Positions 24,850 to 35,255 of a stretch of DNA of 47,109 nt are shown piece after piece. Source of the DNA: Chloroflexota bacterium (lineage in GTDB: Bacteria > Chloroflexota > Dehalococcoidia > DSTF01 > JACRBR01). The stretch lies in contig JAGWOC010000018.1 of the NCBI GenBank assembly GCA_028872875.1, forward strand, positions 1-47,109, read 5' to 3'. The notes beneath the pieces are model-generated. The model was given only the letters and a program-made list of their open reading frames with translations. It was not told where the DNA came from and ran no database searches. Position 1 is the first letter of the stretch. Each line of letters starts with the position of its first letter. The position numbers and the translations under genes were made by a program.

Positions 24850-25701
24850 TCACTCCGTCCAGAACGCGAAGCCGGCCAGCCCCGGCCCGGTGTGCACCCC
24901 CATCACCTGCGTGAACTCGCTGACGTACGCCTCCGCGAGGTCGACGCGGGCGCGCGCGGCTGCCAGCAGCCGCTCCGCGTCCGCCGGCGCGTTCGCGTGG
25001 TGGACCGCCAGGTGTACCCGGCGCCCTGCCGTCAGCTCGGCCAGAAGGTCGCCCATGCGTTCGAGCGCCCGCCTCCGCGTCCGTGTGCGGGCCAGGAGGC
25101 GGATGTCGGAGGCCGTGAAGCGCACGATCGGCTTCACCTGGAGCACGCCGGCCGCCCACGCGGCGACCCACGGCACCCGCCCGCCGCGCGCCAGGTAGGA
25201 CAGCGTGTCGAGCATCGCCAGCAGGGTAACGCGCGTCGCCATCTCCTCGACCGTTGCGACGACGGCGTCGATGCCGGCGCCCGCCTGGGCCGCCCGGGCC
25301 GCCTCCAGCACCACGAACCCCTGCGCCATCGCCGCGTTCCGCGAGTCGACGATGCGGACATCGAGCCCCGGCGACTCCGCTCTTGCCAGCTCGATGGCCT
25401 GGCGCGCCGAGTCGTACATCGCGCTGAACTGCTTCGACACGGTCACGCAGAGGACGCTGTCGGCCGCCCGCGCCGCCTCGCCGATCGCGCGCAGGAACAT
25501 GCCGGGCGAAGGTGCCGCCGTCGTGGGCCGCCCGGACGACGTGCGCAGCAGCTCGTAGAATTCGTGCGTGTCCGCGGTCATCGAGTCGACGAAGGTCCGG
25601 CCGCCGAAGATCAGGTGCAGCGGCACGATGCCGATGCCGTATCGCTCGGCGAGCTCCGGCGGCAGGCAGGCGGTGCTGTCGGTGATGATCGCGACGCTCA
25701 T
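24850..25701 (-). CDS. DegV-family fatty-acid-binding protein
   Basis: A 283-residue two-domain protein with the DegV start [26 protein letters not shown], then [43 protein letters not shown] and the C-terminal [12 protein letters not shown]. These are the residues that hold a fatty-acid carboxylate in FakB proteins, which deliver fatty acids to the kinase FakA. No fakA is visible here. The ATG at 25701 is preceded by GGAGGTGG. It is divergent from rpsO. Confidence 0.92.
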   Translation of the reverse strand: MSVAIITDSTACLPPELAERYGIGIVPLHLIFGGRTFVDSMTADTHEFYELLRTSSGRPTTAAPSPGMFLRAIGEAARAADSVLCVTVSKQFSAMYDSARQAIELARAESPGLDVRIVDSRNAAMAQGFVVLEAARAAQAGAGIDAVVATVEEMATRVTLLAMLDTLSYLARGGRVPWVAAWAAGVLQVKPIVRFTASDIRLLARTRTRRRALERMGDLLAELTAGRRVHLAVHHANAPADAERLLAAARARVDLAEAYVSEFTQVMGVHTGPGLAGFAFWTE

Positions 25702-25769
25702 CCACCTCCAACGGTACGCGACGCGGGCGCCCGGTGCAGCCCCCCGCCGGGGCCGGGCCCGGGGCGCGT

Positions 25770-25798
25770 TTGCCCCGCGGATCCCCCTCTGCTAGACT
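25770..25798 (+). promoter_or_regulatory. Candidate rpsO promoter
   Basis: TTGCCC (25770-25775), 17 bp, TAGACT (25793-25798), 35 bp before the rpsO start. Confidence 0.55.
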
Positions 25799-25833
25799 TG
25801 CGGACGAGAGAAGAGAGAGGAAGAAGCCTGCGC

Positions 25834-26103
25834 ATGGCGTTGACGGCGGAGCGCAAAGCCGCGATTATCGGCGAGCACAAGGGTCATGAGACCGACACCG
25901 GCTCGGCCGAGGTGCAGATCGCGCTGCTGACGGAGCGCATCAACGGTCTGACCGGCCACCTGAAGCGGCACAAGCACGACTACCATACGCAGCGGGGCCT
26001 GCTGAAGCTCGTCGGCCAGCGCCGGCGGCAGCTCGCCTACCTCAACCGGCAGGACGTACCGCGCTATCGCGCCGTCCTCGCAAAGCTCGGCCTCCGCAAG
26101 TAG
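25834..26103 (+). CDS. rpsO: 30S ribosomal protein S15
   Basis: An 89-residue protein with the full S15 sequence pattern: [45 protein letters not shown] and LGLRK at the end. Binds the central domain of 16S rRNA. It is followed by pnp after 277 bp, the widely conserved rpsO-pnp order. The purine-rich GAGAGAGGAAG upstream serves as ribosome-binding site. Confidence 0.97.
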   Translation: MALTAERKAAIIGEHKGHETDTGSAEVQIALLTERINGLTGHLKRHKHDYHTQRGLLKLVGQRRRQLAYLNRQDVPRYRAVLAKLGLRK

Positions 26104-26136
26104 GGCAGATGCCCGGCGGGGGCCGTCGCACAAGCA

Positions 26137-26155
26137 GCGCCGCCAGGGGCGGCGC
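26137..26155. terminator. Hairpin in the rpsO-pnp gap
   Basis: GCGCCGCC, AGG, GGCGGCGC: perfect 8-bp stem 34 bp after rpsO. A second weaker stem, GGGGCG with CGCCCC, spans 26170-26191. No T run, so these may be RNA-stability or processing hairpins rather than terminators. Confidence 0.5.
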
Positions 26156-26380
26156 GCGTACGGACTGAAGGGGCGCCCTGTGCCGCGCCCCGGGAAGCGT
26201 GAGTCCCCCTCGAAGCGCGGACCTCGCCGGTGCCCCGCATGCCGCGGCCGGCGCACGGCCCGACCAGCGAGTCGCGGGCGACGCCGCGGAGACGGCGCAC
26301 CACCTTGCAGCATCCATCGCCCAACCAGACGATGCAGACCGGACTGAATGCCGGGACCACACGAAGGGATCTGACGGATC

Positions 26381-28807
<2,427 letters not shown>

Positions 28808-29147
28808 CGGTTACGGGCGCGGCGCGATGGCGCGCCCCGGCCACCGCGGGCCGCATCGCAACGCCATGCGCGCGCGGCTTCCGGCAGGTTCTCTGTCGCG
28901 GGCTCCCGGCCGTCGGCCCTGAGCGGTCGCTGGTGTGCAGGCCGCGCAACGTGCTGAAGCTGTACACGTCCGCGTTACGCGCGCACCGGAGCCTCGCGCT
29001 GCTGATGGCGGCCTAACTGGCCCACCCGCGTCTACGAGCGCCATGCCCCGCAGCAGCCCGTCGTCCCCCTGAACCTCCCATGGCGACGTCTGATTCTTCC
29101 CGATCCCGGTCCCCCAGCGCCGCAAGCCGCACGAGACGGACAGTCTC
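28808..29147. other. 340-bp gap after pnp
   Basis: Starts with a hairpin at 28815-28837 (GGGCGCG with CGCGCCC) that may end pnp transcription. The rest is GC-rich and shows no convincing gene; a 104-codon minus-strand open frame has no protein-like composition. Confidence 0.45.
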
Positions 29148-29258
29148 CTACGCGAAGTGCGCCCAGTTCGGCGCCACCGCGGCGAAGATGGCGAGGGCGA
29201 TGGCGATGATCCAGAACGTCATCACGATCAGCGCGAACAGGCGGTACTGCGGGTCCAT
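29148..29258 (-). CDS. 36-residue single-pass membrane peptide
   Basis: A short frame with a strong ribosome-binding site (GAGGAGGAGAGAC directly before the ATG at 29258). The product starts MDPQYRLFALIVMTFW, continues as one hydrophobic helix of about 22 residues, and ends PNWAHFA. It lies 49 bp downstream of the HAD hydrolase on the same strand and may be co-transcribed. I do not recognise a family. The combination of a strong start signal and a clean membrane helix makes it a likely real small protein, perhaps a partner of a larger membrane complex. Confidence 0.62.
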   Translation of the reverse strand: MDPQYRLFALIVMTFWIIAIALAIFAAVAPNWAHFA

Positions 29259-29307
29259 GTCTCTCCTCCTCGCCCGGCCGTGGCTCCGGCCACCGCCGCG
29301 CTCCACC

Positions 29308-29940
29308 TTACGCGGGCAGCGTGTCTGCCTCCAGCGCGATGCCGGCCGCACGCAACTGCTCGTCGAGACGGTCGCCGCGGTCGACGCGAAAGCAGACGCC
29401 CGCCATGCCGGCGGCGCGCGCCGCATCGACGTTGCTCTCCAGGTCGTCGATGAACACGCACTCGGCCGGCGGCAGGCCGAGCCGCTCCGCGGCGAGCGCG
29501 TAGATCCGGGCGTCTGGCTTCGCCATGCCCACTTCCGCCGAGCAGACGACCGCGTCGAACAGGCCGATGATGCCGATGTCGCGCAGCCGCTGCGGCAGCG
29601 TGCTGTCGGCGTTGCTGAGCACGGCCGTCCGGTACGGCGGCCGCAGCGCGCGGATCAGGTCGATGTTCGGCGCGATGAGGTGCTGGCGCTCGCGCCAGTG
29701 CTGGTGCAGCGGCGGCAGCGTCTTGCCGGCGATCGACTCGAGCTGGGCGTGCGCGTCGGACAGCCAGCGCTCGCGGTCCCCCGCGCCGACCTCGACCTGG
29801 CGCCAGGTGTCGCCGGCGTACAGCGTCTCGACGATGGCGTGCTCGCGCAGTCCGTGCGCGCGCTCGAGCTCGCGCGTCAGGTCCCAGCGCATGTCCCAGA
29901 GGACGCCGCCAAAGTCGAAGATCAGGCCGCGAATGGACAT
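29308..29940 (-). CDS. HAD-superfamily hydrolase (subfamily IA)
   Basis: A 210-residue haloacid-dehalogenase-fold protein. Motif I is FDFGGVLW with nucleophile Asp9; the second Asp of the usual DxD is replaced by Gly, as in the YihX/epoxide-hydrolase N-domain branch. Motif II is AVLSNAD, motif III is the Lys in MAKPDARIY, and motif IV is CVFIDDLESNVDAA. Probably a small-molecule phosphatase; the substrate is unknown. The ATG at 29940 follows GGGGAGACCG. Upstream is a 329-bp repeat-bearing gap. Confidence 0.88.
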   Translation of the reverse strand: MSIRGLIFDFGGVLWDMRWDLTRELERAHGLREHAIVETLYAGDTWRQVEVGAGDRERWLSDAHAQLESIAGKTLPPLHQHWRERQHLIAPNIDLIRALRPPYRTAVLSNADSTLPQRLRDIGIIGLFDAVVCSAEVGMAKPDARIYALAAERLGLPPAECVFIDDLESNVDAARAAGMAGVCFRVDRGDRLDEQLRAAGIALEADTLPA

Positions 29941-30269
29941 CGGTCTCCCCGTCCAGTGCGCCGGCAGCCGCCGCGGGCGGGCAACTGCTTTGGTTGCTAC
30001 GGGCCATATTGTGCCACCCGCTGGGCCCTGGCGCGAATCCCGGCCGGAGACCGCCAACCCGCGCCCACGGGTCGAGCGCTCGCCGGTCCGGGGCGGCCGT
30101 GCCCCGGCCCGCCGGCGTACGCGCGAGGGGCGGCCCGGACGGGCCGTCTCCGGCATTCGGCGCGCAACCCGCGCGGGCTGAAGGCCCGCGATCCGGGTGC
30201 ACGGGTGACGTAGCGTTCGCAGGGGTGGCACCGAACAGCGCCATGATGAACGGGTGACCGGGGCGGTAG
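29941..30269. other. 329-bp intergenic region with repeat remnants
   Basis: GC-rich, no gene seen. Contains an inverted partial copy of the 58-bp repeat at 30169-30196. Confidence 0.5.
30169..30196. repeat. Dispersed copy of the 58-bp unit hairpin
   Basis: GCGCGGGCTGAAGGCCCGCG flanked by ATCCGG, the reverse complement of the hairpin core of the array beside dnaA. Confidence 0.65.
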
Positions 30270-32006
30270 CTACCCGGGGTGGTAGCGGTTGGCGATCGGC
30301 AGGCGGCGGTCGCGGCCGAAGGCGCGCGGCGTGACCTTGAGGCCGGGTGGCGCCTGCCGCCGCTTGTACTCGTTCCGGTCGACCATCTGCACCACCCGCT
30401 GGACGGTCGGCAGGTCGAAGCCCATCGCCACGATCTCTTCGATGCCGCGGTCGTCCTCGACGTAGGCCTCGAGGATGGGGTCGAGCACGTCGTAGGGCGG
30501 CAGGGAGTCGCTGTCGAGCTGGTCCGGGCGCAGCTCGGCGCTCGGCGGCTTGTCGATCACGGCCTGGGGGATGAGGTCGCGGCCGGCCAGGCCGTTCCGG
30601 TAGCGGGCGAGCTCGTAGACCAGCGTCTTGGGCACGTCCTTGATGACGGCGAAGCCGCCCGCCATGTCGCCGTAGAGTGTCGAGTAGCCGGTCGCCATCT
30701 CGCTCTTGTTGCCGGTGGTGAGCACGAGCCAGCCGAACTTGTTGGAGAGCGACATCAGGATGTTGCCGCGGATGCGCGCCTGCAGGTTCTCCTCGGCGAC
30801 GCCGAACGGGGTGTCGGCGAAGGGCTCCGCCAGCATCACTAGCGAGGCCTCGAAGGCCGGCTCGATGGGCACCGTCATCAGCCGGATGCCGAGGCGCTCC
30901 GCCAGCGCAGCGGCGTCCGACTGGCTGCCCTCGGAAGAGAAGCGCGAGGGCATCGACACGCCGACGACGTGCCCGGCTTCCAGCGCGTCGGCGGCGATGC
31001 AGGCGACGAGCGACGAATCGACGCCGCCCGAGAGGCCGATGAGGACGGTGCTGAAACCGGTCTTCGCGATGTAGTCCCGCACGCCGAGCACCAGCGCGTC
31101 CCAGACTTCGGCGACGGGTCCGAGGACGGGGGCGAGCGGCGGCGGCGAGATGCGCGGCTTCTCGGCGACGAACGGCGCCTCGGAGACGACCACGTTCGGC
31201 GTGCCGCCGGCGGCCTGCTGGTCGAAGCGCGCCTTGCGGTGGCGCGGGTCGTGCAGCCGCGCCTGTAGCACGCCCTCGATGTCGATGTCGCAGACGATCA
31301 GGTCCTCGCGGAACTGGGCGCCGCGCGCGAGCAGCGCGCCGCGTTCGTCGCAGATCAGGCTGTGGCCGTCGAACACGAGCTCGTCCTGCGCGCCGGTGGC
31401 GTTGACGTGGCAGACGACGACGACGTTGTCGCTGGCGCGCGTCGCGATCATGTTCTCGCGGAAGGTGCCCTTGGCGCGGTGGTAGGGCGAGGCGTTGATG
31501 TTGACGACGACCTCGGCGCCGGCGTGCGCCTGCTGGCGCGTCGGCCCGTCCGGGTACCAGATGTCTTCGCAGATGTTGACGCCGACGCCGACGCCAGCGA
31601 TCACGAACACCGGCGACGAGGCGCCGCGCTGGAAGTAGCGGTCCTCGTCGAAGACGCCGTAGTTCGGCAGGAACTGCTTGCGGTAGCGCGCGACGAGGCG
31701 CCCGTCGGAGATGATCGCTGCGGCGTTGTAGATGTCGCCGTCCATGTCGACGAAGCCGACGATGGAGGCGATGCCGCGCGTCGCTGCGACCACCTCATCG
31801 AGCGCGCGCAGGTTGTCGGCGACGAAGGAGCGGCGCAGCACCAGGTCTTCCGGCGGGTAGCCGGTGACCGCCAGCTCGGGGAAGGCGACGAGGTCGGCGC
31901 CGAGCGCGCGCGCCCGCTCGGTCCACTCGATGATCTTCGCCGCGTTGCCCGCCAGGTCGCCGACCGTCGTATCGATCTGCGCCAGCGCGGCGCGGAGGGT
32001 GCGCAT
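30270..32006 (-). CDS. nadE: Glutamine-dependent NAD+ synthetase
   Basis: Amidates deamido-NAD to NAD+. The 578-residue protein fuses an N-terminal nitrilase-type glutaminase to a C-terminal ATP-pyrophosphatase synthetase. The glutaminase triad lies in FPELAVTGYPPEDL (Glu), YRKQFLPNYGVFDE (Lys) and VNICEDIWYP (Cys). The synthetase has GLSGGVDSSLVA (about 320) and TTGNKSEMATGYSTLYGD. The ATG at 32006 has AAAGGGAACG upstream. A palindrome at 32054-32074 may control it. Isolated gene with repeats on both sides. Confidence 0.95.
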   Translation of the reverse strand: MRTLRAALAQIDTTVGDLAGNAAKIIEWTERARALGADLVAFPELAVTGYPPEDLVLRRSFVADNLRALDEVVAATRGIASIVGFVDMDGDIYNAAAIISDGRLVARYRKQFLPNYGVFDEDRYFQRGASSPVFVIAGVGVGVNICEDIWYPDGPTRQQAHAGAEVVVNINASPYHRAKGTFRENMIATRASDNVVVVCHVNATGAQDELVFDGHSLICDERGALLARGAQFREDLIVCDIDIEGVLQARLHDPRHRKARFDQQAAGGTPNVVVSEAPFVAEKPRISPPPLAPVLGPVAEVWDALVLGVRDYIAKTGFSTVLIGLSGGVDSSLVACIAADALEAGHVVGVSMPSRFSSEGSQSDAAALAERLGIRLMTVPIEPAFEASLVMLAEPFADTPFGVAEENLQARIRGNILMSLSNKFGWLVLTTGNKSEMATGYSTLYGDMAGGFAVIKDVPKTLVYELARYRNGLAGRDLIPQAVIDKPPSAELRPDQLDSDSLPPYDVLDPILEAYVEDDRGIEEIVAMGFDLPTVQRVVQMVDRNEYKRRQAPPGLKVTPRAFGRDRRLPIANRYHPG

Positions 32007-32053
32007 ACGTTCCCTTTCGCCTCGCCGATGATAGCGCGCGGGCGGCCGTCGAG

Positions 32054-32074
32054 TTCGTGTCAACGTGACACTAA
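32054..32074. promoter_or_regulatory. 21-bp palindrome upstream of nadE
   Basis: The core GTGTCA-ACG-TGACAC (32057-32071) is perfect and symmetry extends to 21 bp with one mismatch. It starts 48 bp before the nadE ATG. A repressor of NAD synthesis such as an NrtR-type protein would fit, but the site is not matched to a known motif. Confidence 0.55.
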
Positions 32075-32141
32075 GCAGAACGTAGCAGGGAGTCGGCGCG
32101 AAGTCAACGCGCGTGGTGGCAGCGTGCGACCCGCGCCACCC

Positions 32142-32175
32142 CAAGGCCCGCGCTCCGAAGGCCCGTATCGGGCGA
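32142..32175. repeat. Dispersed fragment of the 58-bp unit
   Basis: AAGGCCCGCGCTCCGAAGG followed by CCCGTATCGGGC, the reverse complement of parts of the array unit (hairpin arm and CGATACG anchor). Confidence 0.6.
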
Positions 32176-32314
32176 TCGTCGGGGGGCTCGCGCGGGCCGG
32201 AGAGCCCGCGCTACGAGTGAGCGAGGATCTTCGTTCGCGGGGACGCCGCGTGCGCCCGTTCCCCGGCGGGATCCGCCCTGCTATCCTTTCGTGAGGCATG
32301 GTTCAAAGGTCACG

Positions 32315-33310
32315 TTGAAGATTGCAGCCGCCCCCGGAGCCACCGACCGCACGTTTGCTCCGACGCACCCCGCGGCGGTCGAGGTTCGCGACCTCGTGTA
32401 TCGCTACGGCGAGCGGCGGGCGCTCGACGGGCTGTCGCTGGCTGTGCCGTCGGGCGCGATCTTCGGCCTGCTCGGGCCCAACGGCTCCGGCAAGAGCACG
32501 CTGCTCTCGATCCTGATCGGCCGGCGCGCCGCCGAATCTGGCGAGGTCGCCGTGCTGGGCGAGCCCCTCAGCAACCACCAGCGTGCGCGCATCGGCATCG
32601 TCTTCCAGGAGCCCTCGCTCGACCCGCAGATGACGGTCAGCGAGACGATGGACCTGCAGGCGCGGATGTTCGGGCTCCGGCGCGATGCCGGCAGCGCCCA
32701 GACGCACGCGCTGCTCGAGCGCGTCGACCTCGCGGAGCGCGCGGACGCCCTCACCGCGACCCTGTCCGGCGGCATGAAACGGCGGCTCGAGCTGGCGCGC
32801 GCGCTCCTCAACAGCCCGGAGCTGCTGCTCCTCGACGAGCCGACGCTGGCGCTCGACCCCGACTCGCGGCTGCGGCTCTGGGAGCACCTGCTCGAGGCGA
32901 ACGCGGAAGGCCGCACGCTGCTGCTGGCGACGAACGACGTCGCCGAAGCGGAACGCTACTGCCAGACGGTGGCGCTGCTCGATGAGGGCAGGCTCGTCGC
33001 GCAGGGCCGGCCCGAAGACCTGAAGCGCGACCTCCGCCACGAGTCCGTCCGCATCGAATGGGCGGAGGATCCGGCGGACGAGGCCGTGATGATGGAGGGC
33101 TGGCCGGGGGTTGGCCACGTGCGGCTCGCCGGCCATACGACACACGTCACGGTGGACGCGGCGAGCCCGTTCCTGGCGCGGCTCTTCCAGCAGACCGGGG
33201 ACCGCGTGCGCGGCGTGCGGATCGAGGCGACGACGCTCGAGGACGTCTACTTCCAGCTCGTCGGCCGCGGCATCGCGTCGCCCGGCGGGGCAGAGGGCGG
33301 CGCATCGTGA
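32315..33310 (+). CDS. ABC transporter ATP-binding protein (ABC-2 exporter type)
   Basis: A 331-residue ATPase with Walker A GPNGSGKST (about 54-62), Q-loop FQEPSLDPQMTV, signature LSGGMKRR (about 150), Walker B LLLLDEPTLALD and the H-loop position occupied by ATNDVAEAE. The histidine expected there is replaced by Asn. A C-terminal domain after residue 230 follows the DrrA/CcmA-like pattern. I chose the TTG at 32315 because AAAGGTCACG stands in front; a GTG at 32291 is possible but sits on the putative promoter. Its stop overlaps the permease GTG. Substrate unknown. Confidence 0.9.
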   Translation: MKIAAAPGATDRTFAPTHPAAVEVRDLVYRYGERRALDGLSLAVPSGAIFGLLGPNGSGKSTLLSILIGRRAAESGEVAVLGEPLSNHQRARIGIVFQEPSLDPQMTVSETMDLQARMFGLRRDAGSAQTHALLERVDLAERADALTATLSGGMKRRLELARALLNSPELLLLDEPTLALDPDSRLRLWEHLLEANAEGRTLLLATNDVAEAERYCQTVALLDEGRLVAQGRPEDLKRDLRHESVRIEWAEDPADEAVMMEGWPGVGHVRLAGHTTHVTVDAASPFLARLFQQTGDRVRGVRIEATTLEDVYFQLVGRGIASPGGAEGGAS

Positions 33311-34086
33311 GCCAGGCGACCGCGATCGTGGCGCTGATGAAGCGCGACCTGCGCGCGTTCCTGCGCTCGCGGTCGCAGCTCTACTCGTCGGTGCTGTTCC
33401 CGCTGATGCTGCTGGCGATCCTCGGCACCGGCGTGTCCGACGGGCTGGATCCGAAGCACATCCGCGACTACGTCACCTTCCTGACGCCGGGGATGATCGC
33501 CATGACGGCGGTGTTCTCGTCGACGTTCTCGAGCGCCTCGTACTACCAGGACCGGGACTCCGGCGTGCTCAAGGTGCTGCTGGCATCGCCGCACTCGCCG
33601 CGCGTCGTCCTGCTGGGCAAGACGCTGAGCGCGGTGATCATCGGCGCCGTGCAGGCGCTGCTCGTGCTCGCGGTGGCCGCCGCGATCCCGGCGATCCACT
33701 TCCAGTGGCAATACGGCGTCGGATGGAGCTTGCTGGCGGCTGTCTTCGCGATCGTCGTGCTGAACCTGTTCCTGTCGGGGCTGGGGCAGTTGCTGGCGTC
33801 GAAGATCCGCACGATGCAGGGGTTCCACCTGGTGATGAACCTCGTGCTCTTCCCGTTCCTCTTCTTTTCCGGCGCCTTCTTCCCGCTGACGGACCTGCCG
33901 GTCTGGCTGAAGGTGCTCGGGCGGCTCAACCCGCTCTCGTACGGGGTCGACATGATGCATCTGGCGCTCTACGCCAATGGCGGCGGCGGCTACTTCGGGC
34001 TGCCGATGGACCTCGGCGTGCTCACGGCCCTGGCGGTGGCGGTGTTCTATTTCGGGACGAGCCGTAGCGTCAGTCCGGACCGATGA
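33307..34086 (+). CDS. ABC-2-type transporter permease
   Basis: A 259-residue membrane protein with about six helices, starting with an amphipathic ALMKRDLRAFLRSRSQLYSS segment and then LFPLMLLAILGTG. The ABC-2 middle motif reads VLLASPHSPRVVLLGKTLSA and the late loop PFLFFSGAFFPLTDLPVWLKVLGRLNPLSYG is characteristic. The GTG start overlaps the ATPase stop (GTGA). Together they form a two-gene exporter of the daunorubicin-resistance type. The following lipoprotein gene may be transcribed with them. Confidence 0.92.
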   Translation: MSQATAIVALMKRDLRAFLRSRSQLYSSVLFPLMLLAILGTGVSDGLDPKHIRDYVTFLTPGMIAMTAVFSSTFSSASYYQDRDSGVLKVLLASPHSPRVVLLGKTLSAVIIGAVQALLVLAVAAAIPAIHFQWQYGVGWSLLAAVFAIVVLNLFLSGLGQLLASKIRTMQGFHLVMNLVLFPFLFFSGAFFPLTDLPVWLKVLGRLNPLSYGVDMMHLALYANGGGGYFGLPMDLGVLTALAVAVFYFGTSRSVSPDR

Positions 34087-34121
34087 TGCGCATGTGGGGG
34101 CGGGCGGCGTCCGTACGGAGC

Positions 34122-34143
34122 GGGCGGGCACATGGTCCCGCCC
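34122..34143. repeat. Hairpin GGGCGGG-CACATGGT-CCCGCCC
   Basis: Perfect 7-bp arms followed by CCTACGC, the same tail as the GGGCACA hairpin at 23724. It lies between the permease stop and the lipoprotein start. A similar but unpaired string, GGGCAGATGGTCC followed by CCCCCTACG, occurs near 46205. Confidence 0.5.
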
Positions 34144-34172
34144 CTACGCGGGTACGCGGGACGGCGCCGGCG

Positions 34173-35150
34173 ATGATGCGCGCGGCGGTGCTCGGGCTCG
34201 CACTGGCGGCGGCCGTCGTGGCGGCGTGCGGCGGTGGGTCGCCGGGCGCTTCGGGGGTGGTGTTCCCGACGGTGATCTCGCTCGGCGGCTGCGACGTCTG
34301 CCCGGCGATCCGCAACACGACGCTCGGCGTCGGCCTGAACCGCGTCGTGATCGGGCTGGACGACGCGAAGCTGCAGCCGATCCTCGACGCGCAGGTGCAC
34401 GTGCGGTTCTACGACCTGAACGGCAGGAAGCCCGTCTTCAGCTCGCAGACCGGCACGACCTTCGAGCCGGTGCAGCTCTCGTTCATCAACGAAGACGCGC
34501 ACAACCAGAAGGTCGTGACCGGCACCGACGGCGTCTACGTGGCCTACGCGACGTTCGACCGCGCCGGCACCTGGGGCGCCCAGGTCGACGTGACGCGCGC
34601 AGGCAAGAAGCTCAAACCGATCCCGTACACCTTCACGGTGCTCGAGAAGACGCCGGAGCCGGCCATCGGCGACCCGGCGCCGCCGAGCCGCCAGATCACG
34701 CTCGCCAACGTCCACGACATCAGCGAGATCGACTCCTCGTTCCCGCCGCGCCCGGCGATGCACGAGATCACCGTCGCCGACGCGCTCAAGACGGGGAAGC
34801 CGATCGTCGTGGCGTTCGCGACGCCTGCGTTCTGCACGTCGCGCACGTGCGGGCCGATCATGGACACCGTCATGGACCCGCTGGCGGCGAAGTACGCGGG
34901 CCAGGCGATCTTCATCCACATCGAGCCGTACGATCTGCGGGCGCTGCGCGACACCGGGCAGCAGATCCCCGTGCCGGCGATGCGTCAGTGGGGGTTGCAG
35001 TCGGAGCCGTGGGTCTTCGTCATCGACCGGCACGGCAGGATCGCCGCGAAGTACGAGGGCATCACCACGGCCGCCGAGGTGGGGCAGGCGCTCCGGCGTG
35101 TGCTGGCGCAGGGCCCGGCGCCGACGGCGGCGGCGTCCCCGACGCCGTAG
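34173..35150 (+). CDS. Lipoprotein with an Ig-like/YtkA-like part and a thioredoxin-like domain
   Basis: A 325-residue exported lipoprotein. MMRAAVLGLALAAAVVAAC is a signal with lipobox VAAC and lipidated Cys19. Residues about 45-165 form a beta-rich domain (VVIGLDDAKLQPILDAQV, FINEDAHNQKVVTGTDGVY). Residues about 190-310 look like a thioredoxin fold with FCTSRTC (CX4C) near 220 and PWVFVIDRHGRIAAKYEG. The CX4C spacing recalls Sco- and TlpA-like proteins that handle copper or disulfides. Cytochrome oxidase genes lie 1.4 kb downstream, so a role in oxidase assembly is conceivable but unproven. The ATG at 34083 would add 30 residues including a hairpin repeat, so I reject it. Confidence 0.82.
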   Translation: MMRAAVLGLALAAAVVAACGGGSPGASGVVFPTVISLGGCDVCPAIRNTTLGVGLNRVVIGLDDAKLQPILDAQVHVRFYDLNGRKPVFSSQTGTTFEPVQLSFINEDAHNQKVVTGTDGVYVAYATFDRAGTWGAQVDVTRAGKKLKPIPYTFTVLEKTPEPAIGDPAPPSRQITLANVHDISEIDSSFPPRPAMHEITVADALKTGKPIVVAFATPAFCTSRTCGPIMDTVMDPLAAKYAGQAIFIHIEPYDLRALRDTGQQIPVPAMRQWGLQSEPWVFVIDRHGRIAAKYEGITTAAEVGQALRRVLAQGPAPTAAASPTP

Positions 35151-35255
35151 CCACGGCTCTTCCGCCAGAGACGGTCAGCGGGTAGGATCTGGTGGCTCTC
35201 GGGCCGAGGGGATCCGCGCGCGGCGCGACGGACTCGCAGTGTACAGGGGAAGGGC

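Larger units (their letters stand above)
32007..32314. other. 308-bp divergent region between nadE and the ABC exporter
   Basis: Contains the GTGTCA palindrome, a 58-bp-type repeat remnant and a TATCCT hexamer at 32282-32287 that could be the -10 of the exporter genes. No gene seen. Confidence 0.45.

Noticed and set aside
28811-29125. 104-codon minus-strand frame after pnp
   Set aside because: No ribosome-binding site, no recognisable fold, and it spans the pnp terminator hairpin.
34083-34172. Earlier ATG for the thioredoxin-like lipoprotein
   Set aside because: It would place 30 arginine-rich, repeat-derived residues before a complete lipoprotein signal peptide.
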